From Paraphysomonas bandaiensis (lineage: Eukaryota; Chrysophyceae): a stretch of DNA of 31,093 bases. The notes beneath the pieces were generated by a model. It made no database searches. It had not been told where the DNA came from and saw nothing but the letters and a program-made list of their open reading frames with translations. The position numbers and the translations under genes are program-made. Positions 21,640-30,560 of this stretch are shown here, piece by piece; within the stretch, counting starts at the first letter, position 1; each line of letters begins with the position of its first letter. The stretch lies in the NCBI GenBank assembly GCA_965644295.1, contig CBFFRP010000160.1, forward strand, positions 1 to 31,093, given 5' to 3'.

Positions 21640-23600
21640 TCACCATGAATGGTGTCAGTAATATTATCAGGAACACTACCAGTCTTGGCTTCAGATGACA
21701 CATGGGAGCAATAGCAGTAATATTATCAGGAACACTATCAATCATGGCTTCAGATGACACACGACAGCAGCAATAAGAGTATCAGGACGACGAGAACCAT
21801 CAGTACCATCAAGGACAATATCAGTCATGGCTTTAGACGGCACACGACGGCAGCAATAACCGTAGAAATGGTATCAGTTGTTTCAGGACGACGAGAACCA
21901 TCAGTATCATCTGGGACAATATCAGTCATGGCTGTCGACGACACACGACAGCAGCAATATCAGTAGAAATGGCATCAGATGCATCAGGAAAAGAGGCACC
22001 AGTATCATCTGGGACAATATCAGTAATGACTTCAGATGACACACGACGGCAACAATAACAGTAGTAATGGCATCAGATGTTTCAGGACGACGAGAACCAT
22101 CAGTACCATCAAGGACAATATCGGTCATGGCTTAAGATGACACACGACGGCAGCAATTACAGTATAATTGGCATCAGTTGTTTCAGGACGACGAGAACCT
22201 TCAGTATCATCTGGGACAATATCGGTCATGGCTTTAGACGACACACGACGGCAGCAATTACAGTAGAAATGGCATCTGATGGTTCCGGACGAGAACCATC
22301 TAGGACAATATCAGTAATGACTTCAGATGACACACGACGGCAGTAATAACAGTATAATTGGCATCTGATAGTTCCGGACGACGAGAACCACCAGTATCAT
22401 CTGGGACAATATCAGTCATGGCTTTAGACGACACACGACGGCAGCAATTACAGTAGTAATGGCATCTGATGTTTCCGGACGACGAGAACCATCAGTATCA
22501 TCTGGGACAATATCGGTCATGGCTTTAGACGACACACGACGGCAGCAATTACAGTGGAAATGGCATCTGATGGTTCCGGACGAGAACCATCTAGGACAAT
22601 ATCAGTAATGACTTCAGATGACACACGACGGCAGTAATAACAGTATAATTGGCATCTGATAGTTCCGGACGACGAGAACCACCAGTATCATCTGGGACAA
22701 TATCAGTCATGGCTTTAGACGACACACGACGGCAGCAATTACAGTAGTAATGGCATCTGTTGTTTCAGGACGACGAGAACCTTCAGTATCATCTGGGACA
22801 ATATCGGTCATGGCTTTAGACGACACACGACGGCAGCAATTACAGTGGAAATGGCATCTGATGGTTCCGGACGAGAACCATCTAGGACAATATCAGTAAT
22901 GACTTCAGATGACACACGACGGCAGTAATAACAGTATAATTGGCATCTGATAGTTCCGGACGACGAGAACCACCAGTATCATCTGGGACAATATCAGTCA
23001 TGGCTTTAGACGACACACGACGGCAGCAATTACAGTAGTAATGGCATCTGATGTTTCCGGACGACGAGAACCATCAGTATCATCTGGGACAATATCAGTC
23101 ATGGCTTAAGACGACACACGACGGCAGCAATAACAGTAGAACTTGCATTAGATGGTTCCGGACGACGAGAACCACCAGTATCATCTGGAACAATATCTGT
23201 AATGACTTCAGATGACACACGACGGCAGCAATTACAGTAGAAATGGAATCAGATGTTTCAGGACGAGAACCATTAGTATCATGTGGGACAATATCGGTCA
23301 TGGCTTTAGACGACACACGACGGCAGCAATAACAGTAGAACTTGCATTAGATGTTTCCGGACGACGAGAGGCACCAGTATCATCTGGAACAATATCTGTA
23401 ATGACTTCAGATGACACACGACGGGAGCAACAACAGTAGAAATGGCATCTGATGGTTCAGGACGAGAGGCACAAGTACCATTTGCGACAATATAATTCAG
23501 GATGGACACACAAGAAGACGAGAGAAAAATTGACGAAGCGGATTAAGTGACTTGAACCCCTCTCGCTTTCTTGTGTGTCATGGATTCGGACAACACACGA
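21640..23600 (+). repeat. 101-bp satellite array inside element D, about 18 units
   Basis: Marker GACACACGACGGCAGCAAT recurs at steps of mostly 101 bases, with 89-base units (12-base deletion) and a few of 98; the first units (from 21689) are shorter and degenerate. Between 22232 and 23105 the spacing falls into a 291-base period (101+89+101), repeated three times, so a higher-order repeat has been amplified. Because 101 is not a multiple of 3 no frame stays open; the small ORFs here are by-products. A final partial unit lies at 23583-23612. Confidence 0.95.
23505..23579. repeat. Inverted repeat at the right end of the satellite array
   Basis: Arms GACACACAAGAAGACGAGAG (23505-23524) and 23560-23579 are reverse complements with two mismatches around a 35-base loop. 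It replaces part of a satellite unit just where the array ends. It could fold as a hairpin in RNA or DNA, or be a tiny nested palindromic insertion. Confidence 0.75.
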
Positions 23601-23970
23601 CGGCAGCAATAATATATACATAATATTATATACATCATCATATATATCAAGGTAGGGTGTTGTTTTCCCATCGACTATGAAAAATTTCTGAGCTGTGTAG
23701 TGTTGTTTATTTTTGCACTACTCAGTGCCGTGTATTTTACACACTGTTTAATGTCATAGTTATTAAAAACGTTTTATGCGCACATATTTTGATTCCTGAA
23801 TGAGAGCACGCACCCCTTGTATATATATGCAGTGTGCGAAGATATGATACAGGAGTAATCGTTATTGCAGGTGGTGCATATAATGCTTGAATTCGGAGGC
23901 AAGCATTCGCGGAGAAATCCATCGAATATTCTTACTAATAACCACATGGTTTAGTTTGTTCGGTGTGTGT

Positions 23971-24235
23971 TCAGTAACATTTCGGTACAGCCTCCCACCC
24001 AGGCGCCTTGTTTTTGTGGGCAGGAGGCTTGAATGTTCGAGCTGTTTTTTGTCCTCTACTACCATCCTTGTAGCTGACAGTGTATATGTCGTCGGGAAGA
24101 CAGGAGACCACGCATCTTCTGAGGCCATAAATTCTTGAAATGGCATCTCCAAGTTGAAACACACCATCCACGTTGCTGGGAATCGTCTCTTGATTGGGAA
24201 TCGCTATAAACTTGCGTTGCTGTTGCTAGAGCGAC
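23971..24235 (-). CDS. Hypothetical short ORF in element D, possibly a gene fragment
   Basis: An open frame of roughly 85-90 codons without a clear ATG near its start (first Met in DGVFQLGDAIS context at 24171). The residues look non-random, e.g. CLPDDIYTVSYKDG and ARTFKPPAHKNK, but I recognise no family. Overlapping frames on both strands are also open, so it may be chance. If real it could be captured host sequence or a transposase remnant. The rest of 23613-24751 is AT-rich and shows nothing I can name. Confidence 0.2.
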
Positions 24236-24751
24236 GAATGCGTTCTCTTTCTCCTCCACGCTTTCCTCGACTGCATTGCGTAGCCCGTCTTTGCAGAGAT
24301 ATTATAGGTATCGTTCAAGGGACAGGCCTCGGTCTTTTCACAGGGTAGGCTCTCGGGATTCGTCGTCGCATGACCATTTATCATGGTTCCGATCGCGTTG
24401 CCCGCCACTTTTAGACAATCATTGATGGACAGATTGGTAGCGAGAACTAGGGCGTGACAAACTTTGTCATTTATATTGTATACAACACAGCTGTATAATA
24501 TACATTGTATATAATAGTATATTATAATATTTTGTATATCTAGCCCTAATCGATTGCATTGTGATCACTAAGAGCTGGAATGTTAGTTTTGCGAATTTTA
24601 AACTTTTGAATAATGTTGTAACTAACGTATAGTAGACGCATAAAACAAAATAAAACTTAAGTATATATATATTTTTATAATAAGTAATCGAGCTACCGTC
24701 GTTCTCGTCATTTTATAGGTTTTTTACATGTAAAATCCCATTTTGCATTTA

Positions 24752-24779
24752 AAATCCAATAGGCTACAGACTAAGCATA
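24752..24779 (-). repeat. Right terminal inverted repeat of element D
   Basis: Exact inverted copy of 21291-21318, followed by the duplicated TA and then Gag coding sequence of element C. Confidence 0.92.
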
Positions 24780-24781
24780 TA

Positions 24782-25033
24782 TCGTTTCGCATCCTGATAC
24801 TGTTCGAGTCGATACTGGTAGTCCTCGTCATCTGAGTTTTCTCCTGCTTCAGGCTCAATTGGGTGATCGTTCTGTAGAGTATAAACGATCTTAGGCTTTC
24901 TGTAAAACCATGCACGGCACTTCTTCTGCCACTTGGAGAAGTTCTTCGCGTCGAACTTTGGCATTGAGTCTTTCTGTTTTTCGGTTGTTGAATCCGAGTC
25001 GGTTGAGTCGTAACTTGTAACTTTAACTGACAT
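24782..25033 (-). pseudogene. Element C: first 84 codons of Gag
   Basis: Starts at ATG 25033, ten bases after the end of the LTR-proximal spacer and directly after the primer site. The copia Gag start motif FDAKNFSKWQKKCRAWF is typical of the Gag N-terminal region. Coding sequence is cut after codon 84 by element D and resumes at 21288 in the same frame. Confidence 0.88.
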
Positions 25034-25043
25034 CTCGCTACCA
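25034..25043 (-). promoter_or_regulatory. Primer binding site of element C
   Basis: TGGTAGCGAG on the minus strand, six bases past the LTR end and touching the Gag ATG. The first seven bases fit the 3' end of initiator tRNA-Met (GCUACCA). Confidence 0.65.
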
Positions 25044-25049
25044 AAATAA

Positions 25050-25304
25050 GATTTAAGCTTATTAGTAAAACAATGTTGTGATTATTAGAGTGTAAGTAAT
25101 AAACACGATAGAGTGAAAATTATAAATAACAATATAGAACGTACTATCATGCACAACGGAATAGTTAGAAGTGTAACTGATAATGACGACGTTATGATGA
25201 CGATCACGTATCTTCGACAGATACTCTCTCTAATTCAGTTCATGGTATATTTCATTGAACATTATAACTCACAGATACATCATGTATTAAGCTGAATCCT
25301 AATA
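25050..25304 (-). repeat. 5' LTR of element C
   Basis: 255 bp, matching 16092-16347 with one base missing. Near-identity means the insertion is young although the coding region is already broken. Its outer end overlaps the first A of the right 166-bp repeat. Confidence 0.9.
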
Positions 25305-25469
25305 ATAGTTTCCTGAGCGATATGCATAGCAACGTACCCATATACCCAAAAACTCTAAAATAATCATTGAAAATGTGCATATTTCACCTAGAAACATTCA
25401 TAAAAGCACTATTTTTCCCAAAGTTGAAAGAAGCTACAGTATACAACTAAGCAAAGTAATATTATACTC
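25304..25469 (+). repeat. 166-bp flanking direct repeat, right copy
   Basis: Same sequence as 15926-16091. After it the DNA continues TATTTATACC, unlike the LTR that follows the left copy. It ends 31 bases before the hAT relic start codon, so the pre-insertion locus was the 5' flank of that relic. Confidence 0.95.
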
Positions 25470-25500
25470 TATTTATACCACATATATATATTAAGCAACG

Positions 25501-26247
25501 ATGATGGCCAAAACAATTAATGGCAGTGTAATTTACAGAGTCTTCTTCCGAGTGGATTCAGAGAATCCTCTGTATCATATATGTTCGTTGTGCAATGATC
25601 GCCTTGAACAAGATATACAGCGTGGTTACACGACTTGTGTGAATCATATATAGCCAAGAAGGGCACCACACATGCGGATTTTTCTTGGCTAGAGGAACTC
25701 GATAGAATTTTGGGAAGTGAAAGACTTCACGGGGGCGATTTATTGCCTTTTGTAAGAAAGAAAGTATCTCCTGCTGCAAGGAACTTATTTCAATGGCTGG
25801 AATGGATAGTTATGAACAACGAACCATTTTCTATCGTGGAGAATAAGTATGTTCGGAAGAGATGGAACCAATTTGTAACAAGCCCGCCAGTTATTTGATA
25901 TGCTGCTACAAGAATTTCCAGAACTGCATCCATACCTTTCTCCTAATGCAAGCATTGTTGCCAGTGCAAATTTTGAGAAGGCAGTGGCTAAAATTCAAGG
26001 GAACGATGAAAAAGAGTTGACAGGCAATGAGAGAAGAGTAGTTAGGCATTTGCAACTGGATTCATCCATGGAGGTTGGTGTACCCGACAGAAATAACGAG
26101 GACGAGAGTGAAGGAACTGATTTTGCACAGCGTGTTCTGAACAGCGCCGAGTCGCCAAGAAAGCTCGACTTGGTACCTATGAGTCCAACTACCGCTGCTT
26201 GCTTCATATTGAAGCACAATCTAATGTTGTTGAGAGGCTCTTTATAG
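25501..26247 (+). pseudogene. hAT-family transposase relic with deleted catalytic core
   Basis: Frame 1 (ATG 25501 to TAG 25651) carries a BED-like finger: CSLC, then GYTTCVNH. A frame change near 25640-25655 leads to 25635-25898, with RNLFQWLEWIVMNNEPFSIVE, a block I know from oomycete-type hAT transposases. Another shift near 25880-25900 leads to LLQEFPEL, SPNASIV, FEKAVAKIQ and a terminal SPTTAACFILKHNLMLL, which resembles the end of the hAT dimerisation domain. The DDE core between the two halves and the conserved ER-F-S block are missing. It is a dead, internally deleted copy. Terminal inverted repeats were not identified. Confidence 0.65.
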
Positions 26248-27378
26248 TCGTGCAAAGTTAATTATGACACCTGAGCGTAGAAACATGAATCCATATCGTC
26301 TAGAATCGTTGCTATTCCTACTATAACCAATTACATGTTGCGGGATGTCTATACCCTCCATGAAGCCCTGTAAGACGATCCTGATGTGTCAGTAGTGTAG
26401 AGAGCGAGAAGTAGCTAAAATTTGTAGTCTGATATTTAACTAAAAATTAGTGATTTAGGGAGCACAACACTATCTATTATATGAGTGGTGTTATCTACTT
26501 TAAGTGAGTAGGTATAATTAGATCTGATTATTACATGAGAGAACTTGTTGCATTTATCTATCTATTACTTTAGACTAATTGTAACACAAAATATGAAATG
26601 CTCAGTTATCTCGGGACTGCTTGTGCATTGCTGCAAGCACCTTGGTGCAACCATCCCTTGTTTTAAGTTTAGTCTGGTGGTCGTCCTTTGGGTAGTGTGT
26701 CTGGTGGTCCAGTTCCGTGTGCGAGTCGGGGTGTGGGGGGTGACGTGCCATTCTGTGGATGTGTGTCAGCGGAGGCTTTGGGAGTACTAGTTGTGGTTGC
26801 GGTTCTGTCGGAAATGAGTGTTGTCTGCCTCCAGATCGGGTTGGCAGGCCTGCGTTGGGGGCGTGGTCTCGTGTGGGGCACGGCTCTGGGGGTGGATGTT
26901 GCTTTAAGTAGCTGGAGGATCGTCGGGTTGGTGGTAGGGTATGTGTGACGTGGTTGTGAGCTGGCATGAGTCGAGGTTGGTGTCATTGTTGTCGCATCGT
27001 TACTGTGAAATCGACATCCTCTGTTTTTGAGCATGTTTATTCCTCCATTAACTACCATTAATTCTGTCTTTTTATACCTCTTGCTATTAAAGCATACCAT
27101 AACAACAATGCTTTTAATGTCTTCTCGTCATTGTTACACGAAATTTCTTTCATGAAATCAATAAATTTATAAACTGCATTTTTAGTTTTGTTGTAAGAAG
27201 TCTGTGGCATGACCAAACCTGGTCAACTGGTTTGACCAGGTATTTAGTGTATGTAACAGTGTGTAACTAGAGTTTATGAAGTGATTGTTTATGGTTCAGA
27301 GTGGCAATAGATAGCTTTAAGTGTGTTATTTGACTTATTATAGTTATCATATTATAGAGAACATTATATAGTTGTATA
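26248..27378. other. Intergenic region with a G/T-rich island and a hairpin
   Basis: No convincing gene. 26660-26950 is strikingly G+T rich on the plus strand (GGTGGTCG, GGGGTGTGGGGGG, TGTGTGT), which opens long frames on both strands, including a Pro/His-rich one on the minus strand. I treat these as composition effects. A perfect hairpin lies at 27217-27241. The first part (26248-26330) may be the end of the hAT relic. Confidence 0.6.
27217..27241. other. Perfect 10-bp stem hairpin
   Basis: ACCTGGTCAA, loop CTGGT, TTGACCAGGT. It lies about 140 bases beyond the 3' end of the minus-strand gene, so it could be an RNA 3' structure or a binding site. There is no other support. Confidence 0.6.
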
Positions 27379-29003
27379 CTAGAGCTTTAAGCAGTAACAA
27401 CTAAATCTTACCATTACCGAATACTGCATACTTGTACAGTAACAACTCCTCCTCTGTCTCTTGTGCACGCTGAATACGATGTAAGTCCTGGCGCATGTTA
27501 TGCATGGCCAGAAGGCGTGCATTGATATCAGCAAGGCCAATACTAGAGGGGGGAGGCATGAACGAGGGGGAGGTGGTGTCGCAGCAGCAGGAGTCGTACT
27601 TGCGGAAGGATGTTGGTAAACACCAGAAGTACTTTCATTTGAAGAAGGCGACGGGACATTAACAGCAGGAGTATTCACAGGATATGAAGTTGGCAGAGGA
27701 ATATTTGGTGCAGTAGTAGTAGCTTGTTGCTTGATCTGTTCCTTGGCTGCCGCCAATTGTTCTATCAGTGACTGCTTACTGATGAAATTTCCCTTTTTCT
27801 TGCTTTTCATGGTTTCCTTCACCTCTGGTTCTTCATCCGCCTCCTCCTCTTCCTCAGTGTCGACCCTTACTATGACTTCTTTTTTCAAGACTTTCTTGCT
27901 TGTCTGGATAATATATTTATTATTAAATATACATATATTCTTATGTATATAATATGTAAGGATAATAATAATATGATATACATTATACATATATAAAATA
28001 TTATATAATAGTTTAAAATTCATGCAATACAATGTCTCACCTTTTTCGTAGTAGTAGGAGTCTTCCTTTTCTTCTTTCTGGCCATAGTAGGCTTTGCCTC
28101 TTCACTGACGCGTGACTGGGCCATACGAGGTCGACGCTTTCGCTTGCTGACCTCAATTATTCCAGATGCAGCAGTTTGCCCGTCACTCATCGGATCAAAC
28201 GTGGAAATCCAGTTCCCTAGCTCGTCTTTATTTCTCTTATCTGGACCAACTACGCGTAATTTCTCTTTTATCCAAGCAGCCAATACCTTCTTCATATGAT
28301 CAGTATCTACTTCCGTATCGTAGTCGAAATTAAAAGAATTTATCTTTGTAACACCAGTCCAAAGCTCAACACCATTCTCCTCACTCCATACCAGGATGTC
28401 ATACCTGGGCTTTGAACATTTTGTTCGAAGGTATGAGAGAACTACAAACTTCTTGTCATTCTTACTTTGATGGCGCACCCAACACATTGACAAATTCAGA
28501 TGCCGCAAGTTCGAATTGAAATGAGCAGCTACAGCCAAGTAGTCGACCATAAGAGGCACGACAGCCATTACTTCAGGATTTATAAACAGTCGAACTACAT
28601 TCCCAGTATCACTCGCAAATTTCTTTCTAGCATAACAGTGAGAACCATTTGAGTGAGTTATACTGAATGAAATTTCTTTTGAAAGGAAGTACTCCAAATA
28701 ATCATTAGATTTATGGCCAGGCTCACCCTTGGAGTCACCCATCTCGACATTCTCTTCATTACACTCCTCCGCTATGTCATCGAGGTCCTCCTTCGTCTCC
28801 TCAGTGGGCTCATGCTCAAATAAATCCTTGTAGCCGTCTGCATTGCAAGGACCGCATATTGAATCAGATACACCCTTATCTCGATTACTGTAATGATTAG
28901 AGCACACTGAACATGTCAATTGCCGTTCATCCAACTCAATATCGGACTGGCTACTATTGAATTCACCACTGTTGAGGTATGAGTCATCGATGTTGTCTGT
29001 CAT
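27379..29003 (-). CDS. Unknown protein, two exons, probable one-base frameshift near its end
   Basis: Exon 1 is 29003-28041 (321 codons; an ATG at 29042 would add 13). A 137-base GT-AG intron (28040-27904) keeps phase 0; exon 2 starts 27903. Exon 1 has two Cys pairs (CSVC, CGPC) that could bind zinc, an acidic stretch, a folded-looking middle and basic NLS-like runs (KRKRRPR, RKKKRK). Exon 2 begins acidic (EEEEEADEEPE), then Gln/Ala and Pro/Ser-rich. After the G5 run at 27566-27570 the annotated frame turns implausible, whereas the neighbouring frame gives SSIGLADINARLLAMHNM and a coiled-coil-like end, stopping at 27401. So one base is probably lost there. A GTAAGA donor at 27412 might open a further exon. 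Nuclear DNA-binding is a guess only; no family recognised. Confidence 0.6.
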
Positions 29004-29042
29004 GTTTAAAGTATAGAATGAATGGGATTGAAAATCATACAC

Positions 29043-29409
29043 AACACAACAAAAATAACTTCAACTCGATTTTTTTTCAGTATTTTCCCTGCAGTTCCTC
29101 CATCGCACTCATATTTCGAAAGATTTTTTGTTGATGTTTGAATTTGCGGTAGGAATTCCTACTTCACAGTATACATACATACATATTATACTGTATATTT
29201 CTATATGTTACAATGAAATGACATCTTCACTATTATTTAAAACCAGAGCACAGTCTACCCATCAGTTTAAAAAGAGATGGGCGGTAGAATAATATTTCTT
29301 CATTCGCTATATGTATTGCAATAGAGTGATGGAGGTGGGGTTCTTGTTACACGTGAATGTATATGCTGTCGTAAATATATATATCTATGTTGTTATGCTT
29401 GTTGTCAAA
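29043..29409. other. Non-coding flank upstream of the unknown gene
   Basis: AT-rich, with a short CATA repeat near 29170-29185 and TATA-like strings near 29375-29390. It probably contains the promoter of the minus-strand gene at its left end; nothing else is seen. Confidence 0.5.
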
Positions 29410-30152
29410 AGAGTTCAATATTCGTCCGGGCTAGAGTTGCGACGGCAATTCGCTAGTGACGTGAGACTCTTTTCCTGTTATTGATCAGCTCAATAGTCAC
29501 CCGGGCTAGAGTTGCGCGCCGTCAATTCGCTAGTGTGTGTGAGAGTTTTATTAAAACTCAATAGTCACCCGGGCTAGAGTTGCACGTCATCAATTCGCTA
29601 GTGTGTGTGAGAGTTTTATTAAAACTCAATAGTCACCCGGGCTAGAGTTGTGCGCCATCAATTCGCTAGTGTGTGTGAGAGTATTTGGTCAGCTCAATAG
29701 TCACCCGGGCTAGAGTTGCGCGCCGTCAATTCGCTAGTGTGTGTGAGAGTTATTAACTCAATAGTCACCCGGGCTAGAGTTGCACGTCATCAATTCGCTA
29801 GTGTGTGTGAGAGTTTTATTAAAACTCAATAGTCACCCGGGCTAGAGTTGTGCGCCATCAATTCGCTAGTGTGTGTGAGAGTTTTTGATCAGCTCAATAG
29901 TCACCCGGGCTAGAGTTGCGCGCCGTCAATTCGCTAGTGTGTGTGAGAGTTTTATTAAAACTCAATAGTCACCCGGGCTAGAGTTGCACGTCATCAATTC
30001 GCTAGTGTGTGTGAGAGTTTTATTAAAACTCAATAGTCACCCGGGCTAGAGTTGTGCGCCATCAATTCGCTAGTGTGTGTGAGAGTTTTTGATCAGCTCA
30101 ATAGTCACCCGGGCTAGAGTTGTGTGCCGTCAATTCGCTAGTGTGTGTGAGA
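29410..30152 (+). repeat. 68-bp satellite with 204-bp trimeric order, 11 units
   Basis: Each unit carries CACCCGGGCTAGAGTTG, then a variable tetra-to-decamer, then TCAATTCGCTAGTGTGTGTG. CCCGGG occurs at 29500, 29568, 29636, 29704, 29768, 29836, 29904, 29972, 30040 and 30108, so the period is 68 with one of 64. A first, divergent unit is at 29426. The variable core alternates GCGCGCCGTC, GCACGTCATC, GTGCGCCATC in that order three times, then a fourth first-type variant: a three-unit higher-order repeat. Confidence 0.96.
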
Positions 30153-30560
30153 GCTTATTCATCAACATCTTATTTTAAATTATATTTAGCTGACAAAAAG
30201 CATAAAAACTGATCTGTTAATTGTTTTAGGTGTGATGACTGTACATATCCTACACCGTATTGTCATCATACACCGTATAATGGTATACCGTTACCCTACT
30301 GTAGCTGGCTGTCTACACTGTATATATCCTGTATACTATACATCCACAGTATAGTGCAATATACAGCAGTATACTATCAAACCAAGCTTTCACTCCAATG
30401 ACAGCCAACCTCCTATACGGGGATGACAACACACCCTCCTATGTTCAGTCCAACGCCTGATCTCCTTATCGTCCATAAAATATGAACCTATAAATAAATA
30501 TTAAATACCGTGACCTCGATCGGCTATTGCTCGACTAAGTCACAACCGCCCCCCCATAAT
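30153..30560. other. Spacer between two satellites, rich in TATAC palindromes
   Basis: 30240-30385 is dense in TATAC, GTATA and CAGTATA strings in both orientations, so several small hairpins can form. A C7 run lies at 30549-30555 just before the next array. No gene is seen. Confidence 0.5.

Larger units (their letters stand above)
21291..24779. mobile_element. TIR element D, 3489 bp, inserted in gag of element C
   Basis: The ends are 28-bp perfect inverted repeats starting TATGCTTAGTCTGTAGCCTA (21291-21318 and 24752-24779). TA is duplicated at 21289-21290 and 24780-24781. Removing the element and one TA rejoins the Gag frame exactly at a Tyr codon, which proves the boundaries. Inside are a large satellite array and about 1.2 kb of other DNA. 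No transposase is recognised, so it is non-autonomous. The TA duplication suits the Tc1/mariner superfamily or MITE-like elements mobilised by it, but the TIR sequence is not one I recognise. Confidence 0.9.
16092..25304 (-). mobile_element. Ty1/copia retrotransposon C, decayed and interrupted
   Basis: On the minus strand the order is 5' LTR (25304-25050), primer site (25043-25034), gag, protease, integrase, RT, RNase H, purine tract (16356-16348), 3' LTR (16347-16092). The protein is a different copia lineage from element B. Gag is split by a 3489-bp insertion (21291-24779) and pol has two frameshifts, so it is inactive. No 5-bp target duplication is visible; 166-bp direct repeats flank it instead. 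Without the nested insertion and its duplicated TA the element would be about 5.7 kb, normal for copia. Confidence 0.92.

Noticed and set aside
21754-23509. Several 60-90 codon ORFs in the satellite on both strands
   Set aside because: Unit length 101 is not a multiple of three, so frames are not maintained; the ORFs are chance openings.
21640-23600. Regular repeats resembling a CRISPR array
   Set aside because: Units are adjacent and homologous along their whole length, with no unique spacers, and the DNA is eukaryotic. It is a tandem satellite.
21291-24779. Simple inversion of part of element C as the explanation for the inverted 28-mers
   Set aside because: Gag sequence outside both 28-mers joins in frame and in the same orientation, and TA is duplicated, so an insertion explains the data better.
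26602-26967. 121-codon Pro/His-rich minus-strand ORF
   Set aside because: Its composition is the direct product of the G+T bias, and the opposite strand is open too. There is no domain and no splice partner.
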